64,000 nucleotides of DNA from Hymenobacter sedentarius (GCF_001507645.1 NZ_CP013909.1:806001-870000); one strand, 5' to 3'. Shown: positions 43,984 through 52,603, counted from the first letter of the stretch. The notes: generated by a model from the letters alone, not told the origin. Program-made: numbers and translations.

Positions 43984-44011
43984 GGAAACTTTTATTGTGT
44001 TTGAAGTTTCC
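43984..44011. promoter_or_regulatory. Candidate TetR operator (GGAAACTT - 12 bp - AAGTTTCC)
   Basis: Perfect 8-bp inverted repeat, arms 43984-43991 and 44004-44011, directly upstream of the -7 box of the regulator gene. Position and symmetry fit a repressor site. Confidence 0.6.
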
Positions 44012-44257
44012 GTTTGGTTTTTTTGCAGCCGGCTCCTTGGGCGTTTTTCCTGTTCCTTGTCCCGACGGATTACCGGCTGATTTACTTTAGCCCCATCAGC
44101 CCCGCCCCCGAATATCCGTAGCTCAACCATACAATAAACTAAATTTGTTGGTATTGCAAAGCTAATTAAATTAGTTTTAATAACACCAATACCCTGTCGA
44201 TTAAGGGCGTAATTATTTTCCAACGCCGCCCAGGCCCGCTGAGAAACGGCCGGCGGG
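44012..44257. other. Divergent intergenic region tetR / ispF, no gene seen
   Basis: The divergent gap holds no convincing reading frame. It is A+T-rich at 44130-44220 and contains a perfect palindrome CTAATT-A-AATTAG at 44162-44174, a second possible protein-binding site. The tetR promoter and operator lie on the left and the ispF -7 box on the right. Confidence 0.6.
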
Positions 44258-44265
44258 TACTTTTG
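44258..44265 (+). promoter_or_regulatory. Candidate -7 box (TACTTTTG) for ispF
   Basis: TACTTTTG matches TAnnTTTG, 34 bp before the ispF ATG. Confidence 0.5.
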
Positions 44266-44299
44266 CGGTGGCCCCGCTGGCCTGCTCTTATTTGACCTT

Positions 44300-44779
44300 A
44301 TGAAAATCCGCACCGGTTTCGGCTACGACGTTCACCAATTGCAAGAAGGCCTGCCGTTTTGGCTCGGCGGCATCCAGGTGCCGCACACCCACGGTGCCCT
44401 CGGCCACTCCGATGCCGACGTGCTTATCCACGTCATCTGCGACGCGCTGCTGGGCGCGGCCAATCTGCGCGACATCGGCTTCCATTTCCCCGACACCGAC
44501 CCGCAGTACAAGGGCATCGACTCGAAGCGCCTGCTGAGCGAGGTGATGCGCCTGCTGCGCGCCAAGGGCTACGAAGTCGGCAACATCGACTCCACCATTT
44601 GCCTGGAGCAGCCCAAGGTGAACCCGCACATTGCCGAAATGCAGCGCGTGCTGGCCGCCGTGATGGGCATCGCGGAGGAGGATATTTCCATCAAAGCAAC
44701 CACCACCGAGAAATTGGGGTTTGTGGGCCGGCAAGAAGGCGTGGCCGCCTACGCCGCCGTGCTCATCCAGCGCAGTTAG
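44300..44779 (+). CDS. ispF: 2-C-methyl-D-erythritol 2,4-cyclodiphosphate synthase
   Basis: Non-mevalonate isoprenoid pathway enzyme, 159 residues, trimeric zinc enzyme. The metal ligands are visible in GYDVHQL (Asp and His) and HSDADVLIHVICDALLGA (His at the active site). FPDTDPQYKG and the C-terminal KATTTEKLGFVGRQEGVAAYA complete the family pattern. It is separated from the first M28 peptidase gene by 28 bp. Confidence 0.97.
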   Translation: MKIRTGFGYDVHQLQEGLPFWLGGIQVPHTHGALGHSDADVLIHVICDALLGAANLRDIGFHFPDTDPQYKGIDSKRLLSEVMRLLRAKGYEVGNIDSTICLEQPKVNPHIAEMQRVLAAVMGIAEEDISIKATTTEKLGFVGRQEGVAAYAAVLIQRS

Positions 44780-44807
44780 TTTACCCTCAGAATTCCCGCC
44801 ATTTCCA

Positions 44808-46472
44808 ATGACCAACAAAGCCCTCCTTATTGCCCTCCTGGCCCTGGCCAGCGCCGCCCCGGGATACGCCCAGAGCAAAGTAAAAATCAAAACCAAGCCC
44901 GGGAAAACCACGGCGGCTCCGGCCGCCGCCGTGGCTCCCGCCCCGGCCCCCACCGACTGGAGTGTTAAGTACGCCGACCTGGTTACGGCCGAACGCCTGC
45001 GCGCACACCTGGCCGTGCTGGCTTCGGATGAGTACGAAGGCCGCGAAACCGGCACCAAAGGCCAGCACATGGCTGCGGCCTACGTAGCCGAGCAGTTTAA
45101 GAATGCCGGCCTCACCGGCCCCATTGCCAACCCAGCCGACCCTTACCAGCAGCACTTCAACGTGGAGCAGGTAACCTGGGCCGACGGCGCCAGCCTGAAA
45201 GTGGGCAAGAAAAGCTACCAGTGGCTGGTGGATTTCTACGGCATGGGCGACTCGCCGTTTGCCACCGAAACCACGGTGAAGCCGGTTTTCTTGGGCTACG
45301 GCATCGAGCAGCCCGGCTACTCCGATTACGCCGGCCAGGACGTGACGGGCAAGGACGTGCTCATCCTGCTGGGCGAGCCCACCAGCGCCGATGGCAAAGC
45401 CCTGCTGAGTTCCGACGGCTCGCCCACCAAGTGGGCCAACGACTACCGCGCCAAAGCCCAGCTGGCTGCCCAGAAAGGCGCCCGCACGGCGTTTTTTGTG
45501 AGCTTTAACCCCACCAGCAATTTTGCCAAGCACACGGCCCGCCTCGCGCCGATGATAGCGCACCCCTCCACCGTGATGGTGAGCGACGCCAAGCCGAGCC
45601 GCGTGCCGTCGTTCTTTATTTCGCCGGCCGTGGGCCTAGAGGTGCTGGGCACGAAAGACGCCGCCATGCAGGCCTACCTGGCCAAAATCAACAGCACGAA
45701 GCAGCCGGTGAAGTCCACGTTCAAAGTGGTGCCGCTGCAGGTTAAAGCGGAGCGCAAGCGCACGCCCGTGCAGACGGAGAACGTGCTGGGCTTCATCGAA
45801 GGCACCGACAAGAAGGAGGACATCATCGTGATTTCGGCTCACCACGACCACTTGGGCACTCAGAACGGCGTGGTGTTCAACGGCGCCGACGACGACGGCT
45901 CCGGCACCTCGGGCATTATTACCATTGCCGAAGCATTTGCCCAGGCCAAGAAAGAAGGCCACGGCCCGCGCCGCAGCTTGCTTTTCCTGAGTGTGACGGG
46001 CGAGGAAAAGGGCCTGTTTGGCTCGGAGTACTACTCCAAGCACCCGGTGTTCCCCTTGGCCCAGACGGAGGCCGACCTGAACGTGGACATGATTGGGCGC
46101 ACCGACGTGGAACACGAGGGCAAGCCGGACTACGTGTACGTCATTGGCTCCGACAAGCTGGCCTCGGAATTGAAGGTGATTCAGGAGGAGCAAAACAAGA
46201 AGTACACCCAGCTCGACCTAGACTACCGCTTCGACGACCCCGCCGACCCGAACCGCTTTTACTACCGCTCCGACCACTACAACTTTGCGGTGAACAAGGT
46301 ACCCGTCGCCTTTTTCTTCAACGGCGTGCACGCCGATTACCACAAGGAGAGCGACGAAATCAGCAAAATCGAATTCCCGAAAATGGAGAAACGGGCCAAG
46401 CTGGTGTTCCACCTCGCCTGGGAGCTGGCAAACCGCGACGGCCGTATTGTCGTTGATTCCAACAAGCTGTAA
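44808..46472 (+). CDS. M28-family zinc metallopeptidase, copy 1
   Basis: A 554-residue exported peptidase starting at ATG 44808 with signal ALLIALLALASAAPGYAQ. The dinuclear zinc site is spelled by VISAHHDHLG, FNGADDDGSGT, the general base in SVTGEEKGLFGSEYY, the Asp of NVDMIGRTD and the His of NGVHADYH. An inserted segment before it resembles a PA domain (VKPVFLGYGIEQPGYSDYAGQDVTGKDV). The next gene is a paralogue with the same layout. Probably an aminopeptidase acting outside the cytoplasm. Confidence 0.92.
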   Translation: MTNKALLIALLALASAAPGYAQSKVKIKTKPGKTTAAPAAAVAPAPAPTDWSVKYADLVTAERLRAHLAVLASDEYEGRETGTKGQHMAAAYVAEQFKNAGLTGPIANPADPYQQHFNVEQVTWADGASLKVGKKSYQWLVDFYGMGDSPFATETTVKPVFLGYGIEQPGYSDYAGQDVTGKDVLILLGEPTSADGKALLSSDGSPTKWANDYRAKAQLAAQKGARTAFFVSFNPTSNFAKHTARLAPMIAHPSTVMVSDAKPSRVPSFFISPAVGLEVLGTKDAAMQAYLAKINSTKQPVKSTFKVVPLQVKAERKRTPVQTENVLGFIEGTDKKEDIIVISAHHDHLGTQNGVVFNGADDDGSGTSGIITIAEAFAQAKKEGHGPRRSLLFLSVTGEEKGLFGSEYYSKHPVFPLAQTEADLNVDMIGRTDVEHEGKPDYVYVIGSDKLASELKVIQEEQNKKYTQLDLDYRFDDPADPNRFYYRSDHYNFAVNKVPVAFFFNGVHADYHKESDEISKIEFPKMEKRAKLVFHLAWELANRDGRIVVDSNKL

Positions 46473-46489
46473 ACCCGGCTAAAAGCTCG

Positions 46490-46621
46490 AACGTCATGTC
46501 GGGCTTGCCGCCCGCCCCGCTACCGCAGCCAAGCATCCTGCCTTACCCAAACGAGCCGTTTGGTGGGAAGCAGGTGCTTTGCCGGCTTGGCAGGGCGGGC
46601 GGCAAGCCCGGCATGACGTTT
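46490..46621. repeat. Long imperfect hairpin between the two M28 genes
   Basis: Outer arms 46490-46517 and 46594-46621 pair with one mismatch over 28 bp (AACGTCATG.CGGGCTTGCCG...). Inner pairings (GCCAAG/CTTGGC and CAAACG-AGC-CGTTTG) continue almost to the centre, giving one long stem of about 130 bases. It lies in the leader of the second peptidase gene. Confidence 0.8.
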
Positions 46622-46666
46622 TACTTGTGGCTCTGCGGCCAACTCAATTCCGCACTCTTTTTCCTA

Positions 46667-48358
46667 ATGAAAAAACTCGTCTTGTGCGGGCTGTTGGCCT
46701 TGGCCAGCGTACTTCCGGCCATGGCCCAACAGGCCCCGGCCAAGGTCAAAATCAAGCTTAAGGATCTGGCTAGGAGGGGCAAGGCGACGGCTTCGACCGC
46801 CACGGATTGGTCGCGCACGTATGCCGCTACCATCCGGCCCGAAGAGCTGCGCCAGCACCTGACCGTTGTGGCATCGGACTCGTTTCAGGGCCGCGAAGTG
46901 GGCCGGCCTGGGCAGAAACTGGCGGCTGACTACTTAGTGAAGCAGTTTGCGGCGCTGGGGTTGCAAGGCCCCGTGCCGGGCAGCGACAACCCGTACTTGC
47001 AGCATTTCCCGCTCATCCGCAGCACTCCTGTGGACGGAGGCTATGTGCGCGTGAGCGGCCAGCGCTACGAGTGGCTGAGCGACTTTTTCAGCTATGGCCC
47101 CATGCCGTCGCCCTTCCGCACCGAGACGGTTTCAAAGCCGGTCTTTGTGGGTTTTGGGGTGGAGCAGGGCGCGTATTCCGATTACGCCGGGCTCGACGTG
47201 CAGGGCAAGGACGTGGTGGCCATCATGGGCGAGCCGCAGGACGAGCGGGGCCGCAAGCTGCTCAAGCCCAACGGCCGCCCGGCCGACTACTGGGAATCGG
47301 GCCTGCGCAAAGCCGTTCTGGCCAAAGCCAAAGGTGCGCGCAGCATCTTTCTGATGACGTTTGCGCCCACGGCGGCGTTCCAGCAGGAGGCGGCCAAGTT
47401 TGCCCCATCGTTGCGGGAGCCGGCTTATTCACTGCCGGACCCCGGCCCGGCCATCGTCGATACCGTGCGCGAGGACCTGCCGCCGGGCATCGGCGTGTAC
47501 CTGACCTCGCAGGAAATGGGGCTGCAGCTGGCCGGCACCGACCTGCCGGGGCTGATTGAATACGTCCGGGCCGTTGGGCGGGCGGGCAAGCCGGTACCGG
47601 CCGCTTTTGCGCCCCCGGCCGTGACCATCTACGTGCCCCAGACCCAGGAGCCGCTCATCACCGAAAACGTGCTGGGCTTCTTGGAAGGCACCGATAAGAA
47701 GGACGAGGTATTGGTAATATCCGCCCACTACGACCACCTGGGCGTGAAGCACGACACCATCTATAACGGGGCCGACGACGACGGCTCAGGCACCGTGGCC
47801 TTGCTGGAAATAGCTCAGGCTTTTGCTAAGGCCAAGAAGGAAGGCCACGGCCCGCGCCGCAGCATCCTGTTCATCGCCATGACAGCGGAGGAAGAAGGCC
47901 TCTTCGGCTCCGAGTACTACACCGCGCACCCGGTGGTGCCGCTGGCCAATACCATTGCCGACCTGAACATCGACATGGTGGGCCGCACCGACCGCAAGCA
48001 CAGCCCCAAGAAGCACTTCGTGGACATCGTGGGCTCAAACAAGCTGTCGTCGGAGCTGCACCGCATCAACGAAGCGGCCAACCGCACCTACACCCACCTG
48101 GAGCTGGACTACCGCTACAACGTACCCAACGAGCCGGAGCACATCTACTACCGCTCCGACCATTACAACTTTGCGCGGCGCAAAATCCCGGTCATTTTTT
48201 ATACCACCGGGGAGCACGCCGACTACCACAAAGCCACCGACGACGTGGACAAAATTGAGTTCGACAAGCTTACCGAGCGGGCGCAGCTGGTGTTTCATAC
48301 GGCCTGGGAACTGACGAATCGGGACCGGCGGATTGTGGTGGATTCTAATCGGCCTTGA
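46667..48358 (+). CDS. M28-family zinc metallopeptidase, copy 2
   Basis: A 563-residue paralogue of the preceding gene, same order of signal, PA-like insertion and peptidase core. The start at ATG 46667 gives the signal VLCGLLALASVLPAMAQQ; an upstream in-frame start at 46496 lies in the hairpin and is rejected. Zinc ligands are kept: VISAHYDHLG, NGADDDGSGT, MTAEEEGLFGSEYY, NIDMVGRTD, TGEHADYH. The identical layout shows a tandem duplication that has since diverged. Confidence 0.92.
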   Translation: MKKLVLCGLLALASVLPAMAQQAPAKVKIKLKDLARRGKATASTATDWSRTYAATIRPEELRQHLTVVASDSFQGREVGRPGQKLAADYLVKQFAALGLQGPVPGSDNPYLQHFPLIRSTPVDGGYVRVSGQRYEWLSDFFSYGPMPSPFRTETVSKPVFVGFGVEQGAYSDYAGLDVQGKDVVAIMGEPQDERGRKLLKPNGRPADYWESGLRKAVLAKAKGARSIFLMTFAPTAAFQQEAAKFAPSLREPAYSLPDPGPAIVDTVREDLPPGIGVYLTSQEMGLQLAGTDLPGLIEYVRAVGRAGKPVPAAFAPPAVTIYVPQTQEPLITENVLGFLEGTDKKDEVLVISAHYDHLGVKHDTIYNGADDDGSGTVALLEIAQAFAKAKKEGHGPRRSILFIAMTAEEEGLFGSEYYTAHPVVPLANTIADLNIDMVGRTDRKHSPKKHFVDIVGSNKLSSELHRINEAANRTYTHLELDYRYNVPNEPEHIYYRSDHYNFARRKIPVIFYTTGEHADYHKATDDVDKIEFDKLTERAQLVFHTAWELTNRDRRIVVDSNRP

Positions 48359-48392
48359 GTGGTTTTCGCACAGAGTGAGCCTGAGCTAAAAA

Positions 48393-48785
48393 ATGAGTTT
48401 CACCGAGCATTCTATGGAAAAAGATGAATTGACCGGGCGCATACTGGGCATTGCTTTTCGAGTACATACTGTGCTAGGGCCGGGGCTGTTGGAATCGGTT
48501 TACGAAGTGGCACTGGCGCACGAGCTGCGCAAGGCCGGACTGCTGGTAGCCACGCAAGTAGAGATGCCCGTGGTGTACGACGGCATCCGGCTGGATTTAG
48601 CTTTCCGGGCAGATATTGTGGTAGAAGGCCGCGTTATTCTAGAGCTAAAATCAGTTGAAGCTTTGGCGCCTGTCCACTCCAAGCAACTGCTGAATTACCT
48701 GAGGCTTTCCGGCTTAAAGACTGGCTTGTTGATTAACTTCAACACCATCTCCCTGAAAGACCAGCTCATTCGCCTTTCAAACTGA
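48393..48785 (+). CDS. GxxExxY protein
   Basis: A 130-residue small protein of the GxxExxY family: FRVHTVLGPGLLESVYEVALAHEL carries the defining G-L-L-E-S-V-Y. The rest has a nuclease-like alpha/beta pattern (DLAFRADIVVEGRVILELKS with D..E.K) resembling a PD-(D/E)xK fold. The family is common in Bacteroidota but its function is not established. Start may be ATG 48393 or the one seven codons later. It is 34 bp after the M28 gene and 43 bp before lutB. Confidence 0.82.
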   Translation: MSFTEHSMEKDELTGRILGIAFRVHTVLGPGLLESVYEVALAHELRKAGLLVATQVEMPVVYDGIRLDLAFRADIVVEGRVILELKSVEALAPVHSKQLLNYLRLSGLKTGLLINFNTISLKDQLIRLSN

Positions 48786-48828
48786 CTCGGTGAAACTTCC
48801 CTTCCCTCTTTTTTAACTCTGTGCTAAA

Positions 48829-50211
48829 GTGAAGGCAGAACAATTCCAAAAGGACTCCGAAGCCAAGGCCTTCGACCGCGAGCACCGCCGCAAAATCCGG
48901 TTCAACATCGGCAAGTATGACGCGGCCGTGAGCGCCGGTATGAAGCTCTACGACCACCACGAGCTGGCCCGCGACCGCGGCGCCTACCTCAAGGCCACCG
49001 TGCTCGAGAAGCTGGACGAGTACCTGCTGCAGTTCGAAGCCGCCTTCACGGCCCGGGGCGGCCGGGTCATCTGGGCGCGCGACGCGGCGGAGGCCCTGGC
49101 CGAAATCGGCAAGCTCACCAAGGCCCGCAACGCCAAAACGGTGGTAAAGGCCAAGAGCATGACCACCGAAGAAATCCACCTCAACAAGTACCTCGCGACG
49201 CAGGGCGTGGAATCGGTGGAAACGGACCTGGGCGAATACATTGTGCAGCTCAACGGCGAGCGGCCCTACCACATCGTGACGCCGGCCATGCACCTGAGCA
49301 AGGCCGACATCAACGACATCTTCGTGAAGCACCTGGGCACGGAGAGCACCGACGACGCTCAGCAGCTGGTGCTCACGGCCCGCCACTTGCTGCGAAACAA
49401 GTACACCGCGGCCGAAGTGGGCGTGACCGGCGGCAACTTCCTTATTGCCAAAGAAGGCGCCGTGGCCGTGACCGAAAACGAAGGCAATGCCCGCCTGTCG
49501 GCCACTTTTCCCAAGCTGCATATTGCGGTGGTGGGCATCGAGAAGGTCATTCCGCAGCTGACGGACCTGGACTTGTTCTGGCCGCTGCTCAGCACCAGCG
49601 GCACGGGTCAGCAGGTCACGGTGTACAACACGGTGTACTTCGGCCCGCGCCAGCCCGGCGAGACCGACGGCCCGGAAGAAATGGTGGTCATTCTGCTCGA
49701 CAACGGCCGCACCAACCTGCTGGCCCAGCCAGACAAGCGCGCCGCCCTGCGATGCATCCGCTGCGGCGCTTGCCTGAACGTGTGCCCCGTGTACAAGAAC
49801 ATCGGCGGCCACACCTACGAAACCACCTACTCCGGGCCCATCGGCTCGGTCATCAGCCCGCACCTGAGTGGCCTGCCCGAGCACAAGCACCTGAGCTACG
49901 CCAGCAGCCTGTGCGGCGCCTGCACCAGCGTGTGCCCGGTGCGCATCCCACTGCACAACCTTTTGCTGCTCAACCGGCAGCAGAGCGTGGAGGAAGGCTA
50001 CGCGCCCACCGAAGAGAAAATAGCCATCGGCCTGTGGAAGTGGAGCATGCAGCACCGCTGGGCCCTGGATTTGCTGCCCGCCACCGTGAAGGACTGGAGC
50101 CTGAGCCGCCTGCTGGGCCAGGTGGGCTGGAGCAAGCGGCGCGAGGCCCTGGCCATTGCCCCGCAGTCGTTTCGGGAGATGTGGAAGCAGCGACGGCCGG
50201 CTCAACGCTAA
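48829..50211 (+). CDS. lutB: LutB-type iron-sulfur protein of lactate utilisation
   Basis: A 460-residue protein with a GTG start. The N-terminal part is a LUD domain (RPYHIVTPAMHLSKADINDIFVK, GVTGGNFLIAKEGAVAVTENEGNARL). Two Fe-S motifs follow: CIRCGACLNVCP at about 309-319 and CGACTSVCP at about 362-369. In LutABC systems this subunit passes electrons during L-lactate oxidation. No lutA or lutC is next to it here, so either the partners lie elsewhere or the protein works alone. Confidence 0.92.
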   Translation: MKAEQFQKDSEAKAFDREHRRKIRFNIGKYDAAVSAGMKLYDHHELARDRGAYLKATVLEKLDEYLLQFEAAFTARGGRVIWARDAAEALAEIGKLTKARNAKTVVKAKSMTTEEIHLNKYLATQGVESVETDLGEYIVQLNGERPYHIVTPAMHLSKADINDIFVKHLGTESTDDAQQLVLTARHLLRNKYTAAEVGVTGGNFLIAKEGAVAVTENEGNARLSATFPKLHIAVVGIEKVIPQLTDLDLFWPLLSTSGTGQQVTVYNTVYFGPRQPGETDGPEEMVVILLDNGRTNLLAQPDKRAALRCIRCGACLNVCPVYKNIGGHTYETTYSGPIGSVISPHLSGLPEHKHLSYASSLCGACTSVCPVRIPLHNLLLLNRQQSVEEGYAPTEEKIAIGLWKWSMQHRWALDLLPATVKDWSLSRLLGQVGWSKRREALAIAPQSFREMWKQRRPAQR

Positions 50212-50277
50212 TATGGCTACCGGCTGGACTGCTAGCCGTTTCGGGCGGTTTGCTCGTACTAGGCTTTTTCCTTGACG

Positions 50278-51333
50278 ATGCAGCACTACCTGTTTCTGGC
50301 CCTGCGCGTGATTACCGGCTTGGGAGGCATCATCTTGGTTATTACCACGCTGTCGGCGGCCATTCGCTCGTTCATCCTGCCGCGCAATGAGGTAGTGCGG
50401 CTAAACGTCTGGGTGTTTGTGGGCATCCGCGTCTTGTTCGACACGGCCGCCAAGCTGGCCAACTCTTACGAGCGGCGCGATAAAATCATGGCCCACTATG
50501 CCCCGGTGGCCCTGGTGGCGCTTCCGGTAGTGTGGGAGGCCCTCGTTGGGCTGGGCTACACCAGCCTCTATTGGGCCCTGGGCGAAGGCAGCTGGCAACG
50601 GTGCTACACCCTAAGCAGCAGCTCCTTGCTCACGCTGGGCACCACCAGTACCCGTCACCTGTCCATGGCGGTGCTTAGCTACTCCGAGGCCACGCTGGGG
50701 CTGCTGCTGCTCACGCTGCTCCTCTCCTACCTGCCCACCATCTACCAGGCTTTTTCGCGGCGCGAGGTAACGGTGGCGCTGCTGGAGCTGCGGGCCGGCA
50801 CACCGCCCACGGCCTCCTGCCTGTTGGGCTGGCTCAATCAGGACGGCTCGGTGCTCAACGACAACCAGCAGTGGGCCGACTGGGAGCGCTGGTTTGTGGA
50901 GATTGAAGAAAGCCACACCTCGCTGCCCATCCTCTCGTTCTTCCGCTCGCCGCAGCCGGGCCGCTCCTGGGTCACGTGCAGCGGCCTGATACTGGACTCG
51001 GCCGCGCTGTTCTTCGCGGCAGTGGCCGGCACCCGCCCCCGGCAGGTCGAAATCACCTTCAAAGCCGGCTGCCTGGCCCTGAACCGAGTGTACCGCTTCT
51101 TCGACGACAAAGCCGGCACCGAACCCAAAAGCCTGCAGCCCGGCCAAGACGAAGACGAGCCCGGACGAGCCGATTTCGATTTGGCCTGCAAGGAGTTGGT
51201 TGACCATGGCCTTACTGTGGTAGAAGACCGCGACGCAGCCTGGAAAAGCTACCGCGAATTGCGCAGCCGCTACGTGCCGGCCTTGCGGTTCATGGCCCAC
51301 CTCACCATGGCGCCCAGCTTAAAGATGACGTAA
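50278..51333 (+). CDS. Potassium-channel-like membrane protein
   Basis: A 351-residue protein; ATG 50278 is preferred to a TTG two codons earlier. Three hydrophobic segments occur in the first 155 residues (LRVITGLGGIILVITTLSAAI, APVALVALPVVWEALVGLGY, TLGLLLLTLLLSYLPTIYQAF). Before the last is TLSSSSLLTLGTTST, positioned like a channel pore loop but without the GYGD filter. The segment SYLPTIYQAFSRREVTVALLELRAG resembles ion-channel-like families of Actinobacteria. The rest is a cytoplasmic alpha-helical domain. Function as a channel is tentative. Confidence 0.65.
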   Translation: MQHYLFLALRVITGLGGIILVITTLSAAIRSFILPRNEVVRLNVWVFVGIRVLFDTAAKLANSYERRDKIMAHYAPVALVALPVVWEALVGLGYTSLYWALGEGSWQRCYTLSSSSLLTLGTTSTRHLSMAVLSYSEATLGLLLLTLLLSYLPTIYQAFSRREVTVALLELRAGTPPTASCLLGWLNQDGSVLNDNQQWADWERWFVEIEESHTSLPILSFFRSPQPGRSWVTCSGLILDSAALFFAAVAGTRPRQVEITFKAGCLALNRVYRFFDDKAGTEPKSLQPGQDEDEPGRADFDLACKELVDHGLTVVEDRDAAWKSYRELRSRYVPALRFMAHLTMAPSLKMT

Positions 51334-51408
51334 AGCGCCATGGGGCGGCGCACAATCGCAGAAGAAAAGCAGAATGTCCCGAAGCGTGGAGCATTTGCCC
51401 AGCCGGAA

Positions 51409-51540
51409 CCTCACCCCCGGCCCCTCTCCCGCGGAGAGGGGAGCCACGGCACAACATTTTAGCTCAATTGAGCTGGGGCTTTCTGTTCAGTGAACTGACG
51501 TGAGGCTCCCCTCTCCGCGGGAGAGGAGCCGGGGGTGAGG
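51409..51540. repeat. Long hairpin with nested palindromic arms
   Basis: The 37-bp arms 51409-51445 and 51504-51540 pair with one mismatch. Each arm itself holds a palindrome CTCTCCCGCGGAGAG. The loop contains TTTAGCTCAATTGAGCT. It lies in the convergent gap between the channel-like gene and sdaAA. Confidence 0.85.
51458..51467 (-). repeat. TTGAGCTAAA 10-mer copy 6 in the hairpin loop
   Basis: Exact copy on the minus strand inside the loop, extended by TTGAGCT on the other strand into the palindrome AGCTCAATTGAGCT. Confidence 0.6.
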
Positions 51541-51598
51541 TGCCCCACGAGAGGCTACCCGCTGCAGGACTGCCAGTATCTACCCACGCTTAACCTAC

Positions 51599-52501
51599 CT
51601 ATTCCCCATCATCGGGCAGAATATTGATGTCCTGCACCAGCACGCGCTGCTCAATTTCGCGGCCCCGCTTGGTATTTGCCAGGCCACCGAGGGCCGTTTC
51701 CTTGTAGCGGGTTTCCATGGCCTGGCCCACTTCGCCGAGGGCTGCCACGCACTGGTCGACGGGAATAACCGGGTCAATGCCGGCAATGGCAATCTGGGCC
51801 GAGCTAAAGGCAATGGCGGCGGCCGATGCGTTGCGCACCACGCACGGCACTTCCACCAGCCCGGCCACGGGGTCACACACCAAGCCCAGCATGCACTGAA
51901 TGGTGACGGCCACGGCCGCAAACACCTGGTCTACGGGCCCGCCGAGGCAATACACAATGGCACCGCTGCCCATGGCGGCGGCCGAGCCGGTTTCGGCCTG
52001 GCAGCCGCCCACGGCGCCGGCCAGCGAGGCATTTTGCTCAATAATGAGGGCGATGCCGGCCGCCACGAGCAGCCCTTCCAAAATCTGCCGGTCCGAGAGC
52101 TTATGCAAATCCTGCAGCGTAACGAGCACGCCGGGCAGAATGCCCGAGGCCCCGGCCGTGGGCGCGGCCACTACGCGGCCCATGCAGGAGTTCACCTCCT
52201 TGGCCCCGAGGGCGCGGGTGATGAGCTGCTTGAACTCGGGTGAGAGCACGGTAACGGGCGAGGCGGCAATCTTCTTGGCGCCGTTGTTTATCATGCCCGA
52301 GCGCGACGTCATGTCGCCGGTCAGGCCCTCGTGCACGGCGTCGCGCATCACGTCGTAGGCGCGCTGCAGGCCGCTCCATATTTCGTCCTCGGTGCGGCCT
52401 TTCTGCTCAATTTCGTAGGCCAACACCGGTTGGTACAGGGGCTCGCCGGTAGCGGCGCAGTGCTCGCCCCAGGAGGCGAAGTCGTTGAAGAGAAGGGACA
52501 T
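51599..52501 (-). CDS. sdaAA: L-serine ammonia-lyase, iron-sulfur type, alpha subunit
   Basis: A 300-residue protein that deaminates L-serine to pyruvate. The 4Fe-4S Cys motifs are NSCMGRVVAAPTAGASG and GGCQAETGSAAAMGSG, with a third Cys in LVCDPVAGLVEVPC. Only the alpha domain is present, as in two-subunit enzymes; the beta subunit is not in the window. A 4-bp-scale gap to other genes is absent, so it is probably a single-gene unit. Confidence 0.9.
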   Translation of the reverse strand: MSLLFNDFASWGEHCAATGEPLYQPVLAYEIEQKGRTEDEIWSGLQRAYDVMRDAVHEGLTGDMTSRSGMINNGAKKIAASPVTVLSPEFKQLITRALGAKEVNSCMGRVVAAPTAGASGILPGVLVTLQDLHKLSDRQILEGLLVAAGIALIIEQNASLAGAVGGCQAETGSAAAMGSGAIVYCLGGPVDQVFAAVAVTIQCMLGLVCDPVAGLVEVPCVVRNASAAAIAFSSAQIAIAGIDPVIPVDQCVAALGEVGQAMETRYKETALGGLANTKRGREIEQRVLVQDINILPDDGE

Positions 52502-52541
52502 GGCGGGGTGGGAATTGAGCTGATAAAAGAAGAGAACGTAA

Positions 52542-52573
52542 AGCCCCGGCCGAAGGTGTCTTCAGCCGGGGCT
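52542..52573 (-). terminator. Hairpin after msrB
   Basis: AGCCCCGGC (52542-52550) pairs with GCCGGGGCT (52565-52573). The T tract on the minus strand is short. Confidence 0.6.
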
Positions 52574-52603
52574 CAAAGCTACAGGATTGGCGCAGGCGCG
52601 GCC

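Noticed and set aside
46496-46666. Upstream extension of the second M28 gene
   Set aside because: The extra residues are encoded by the hairpin element and precede a good signal peptide.
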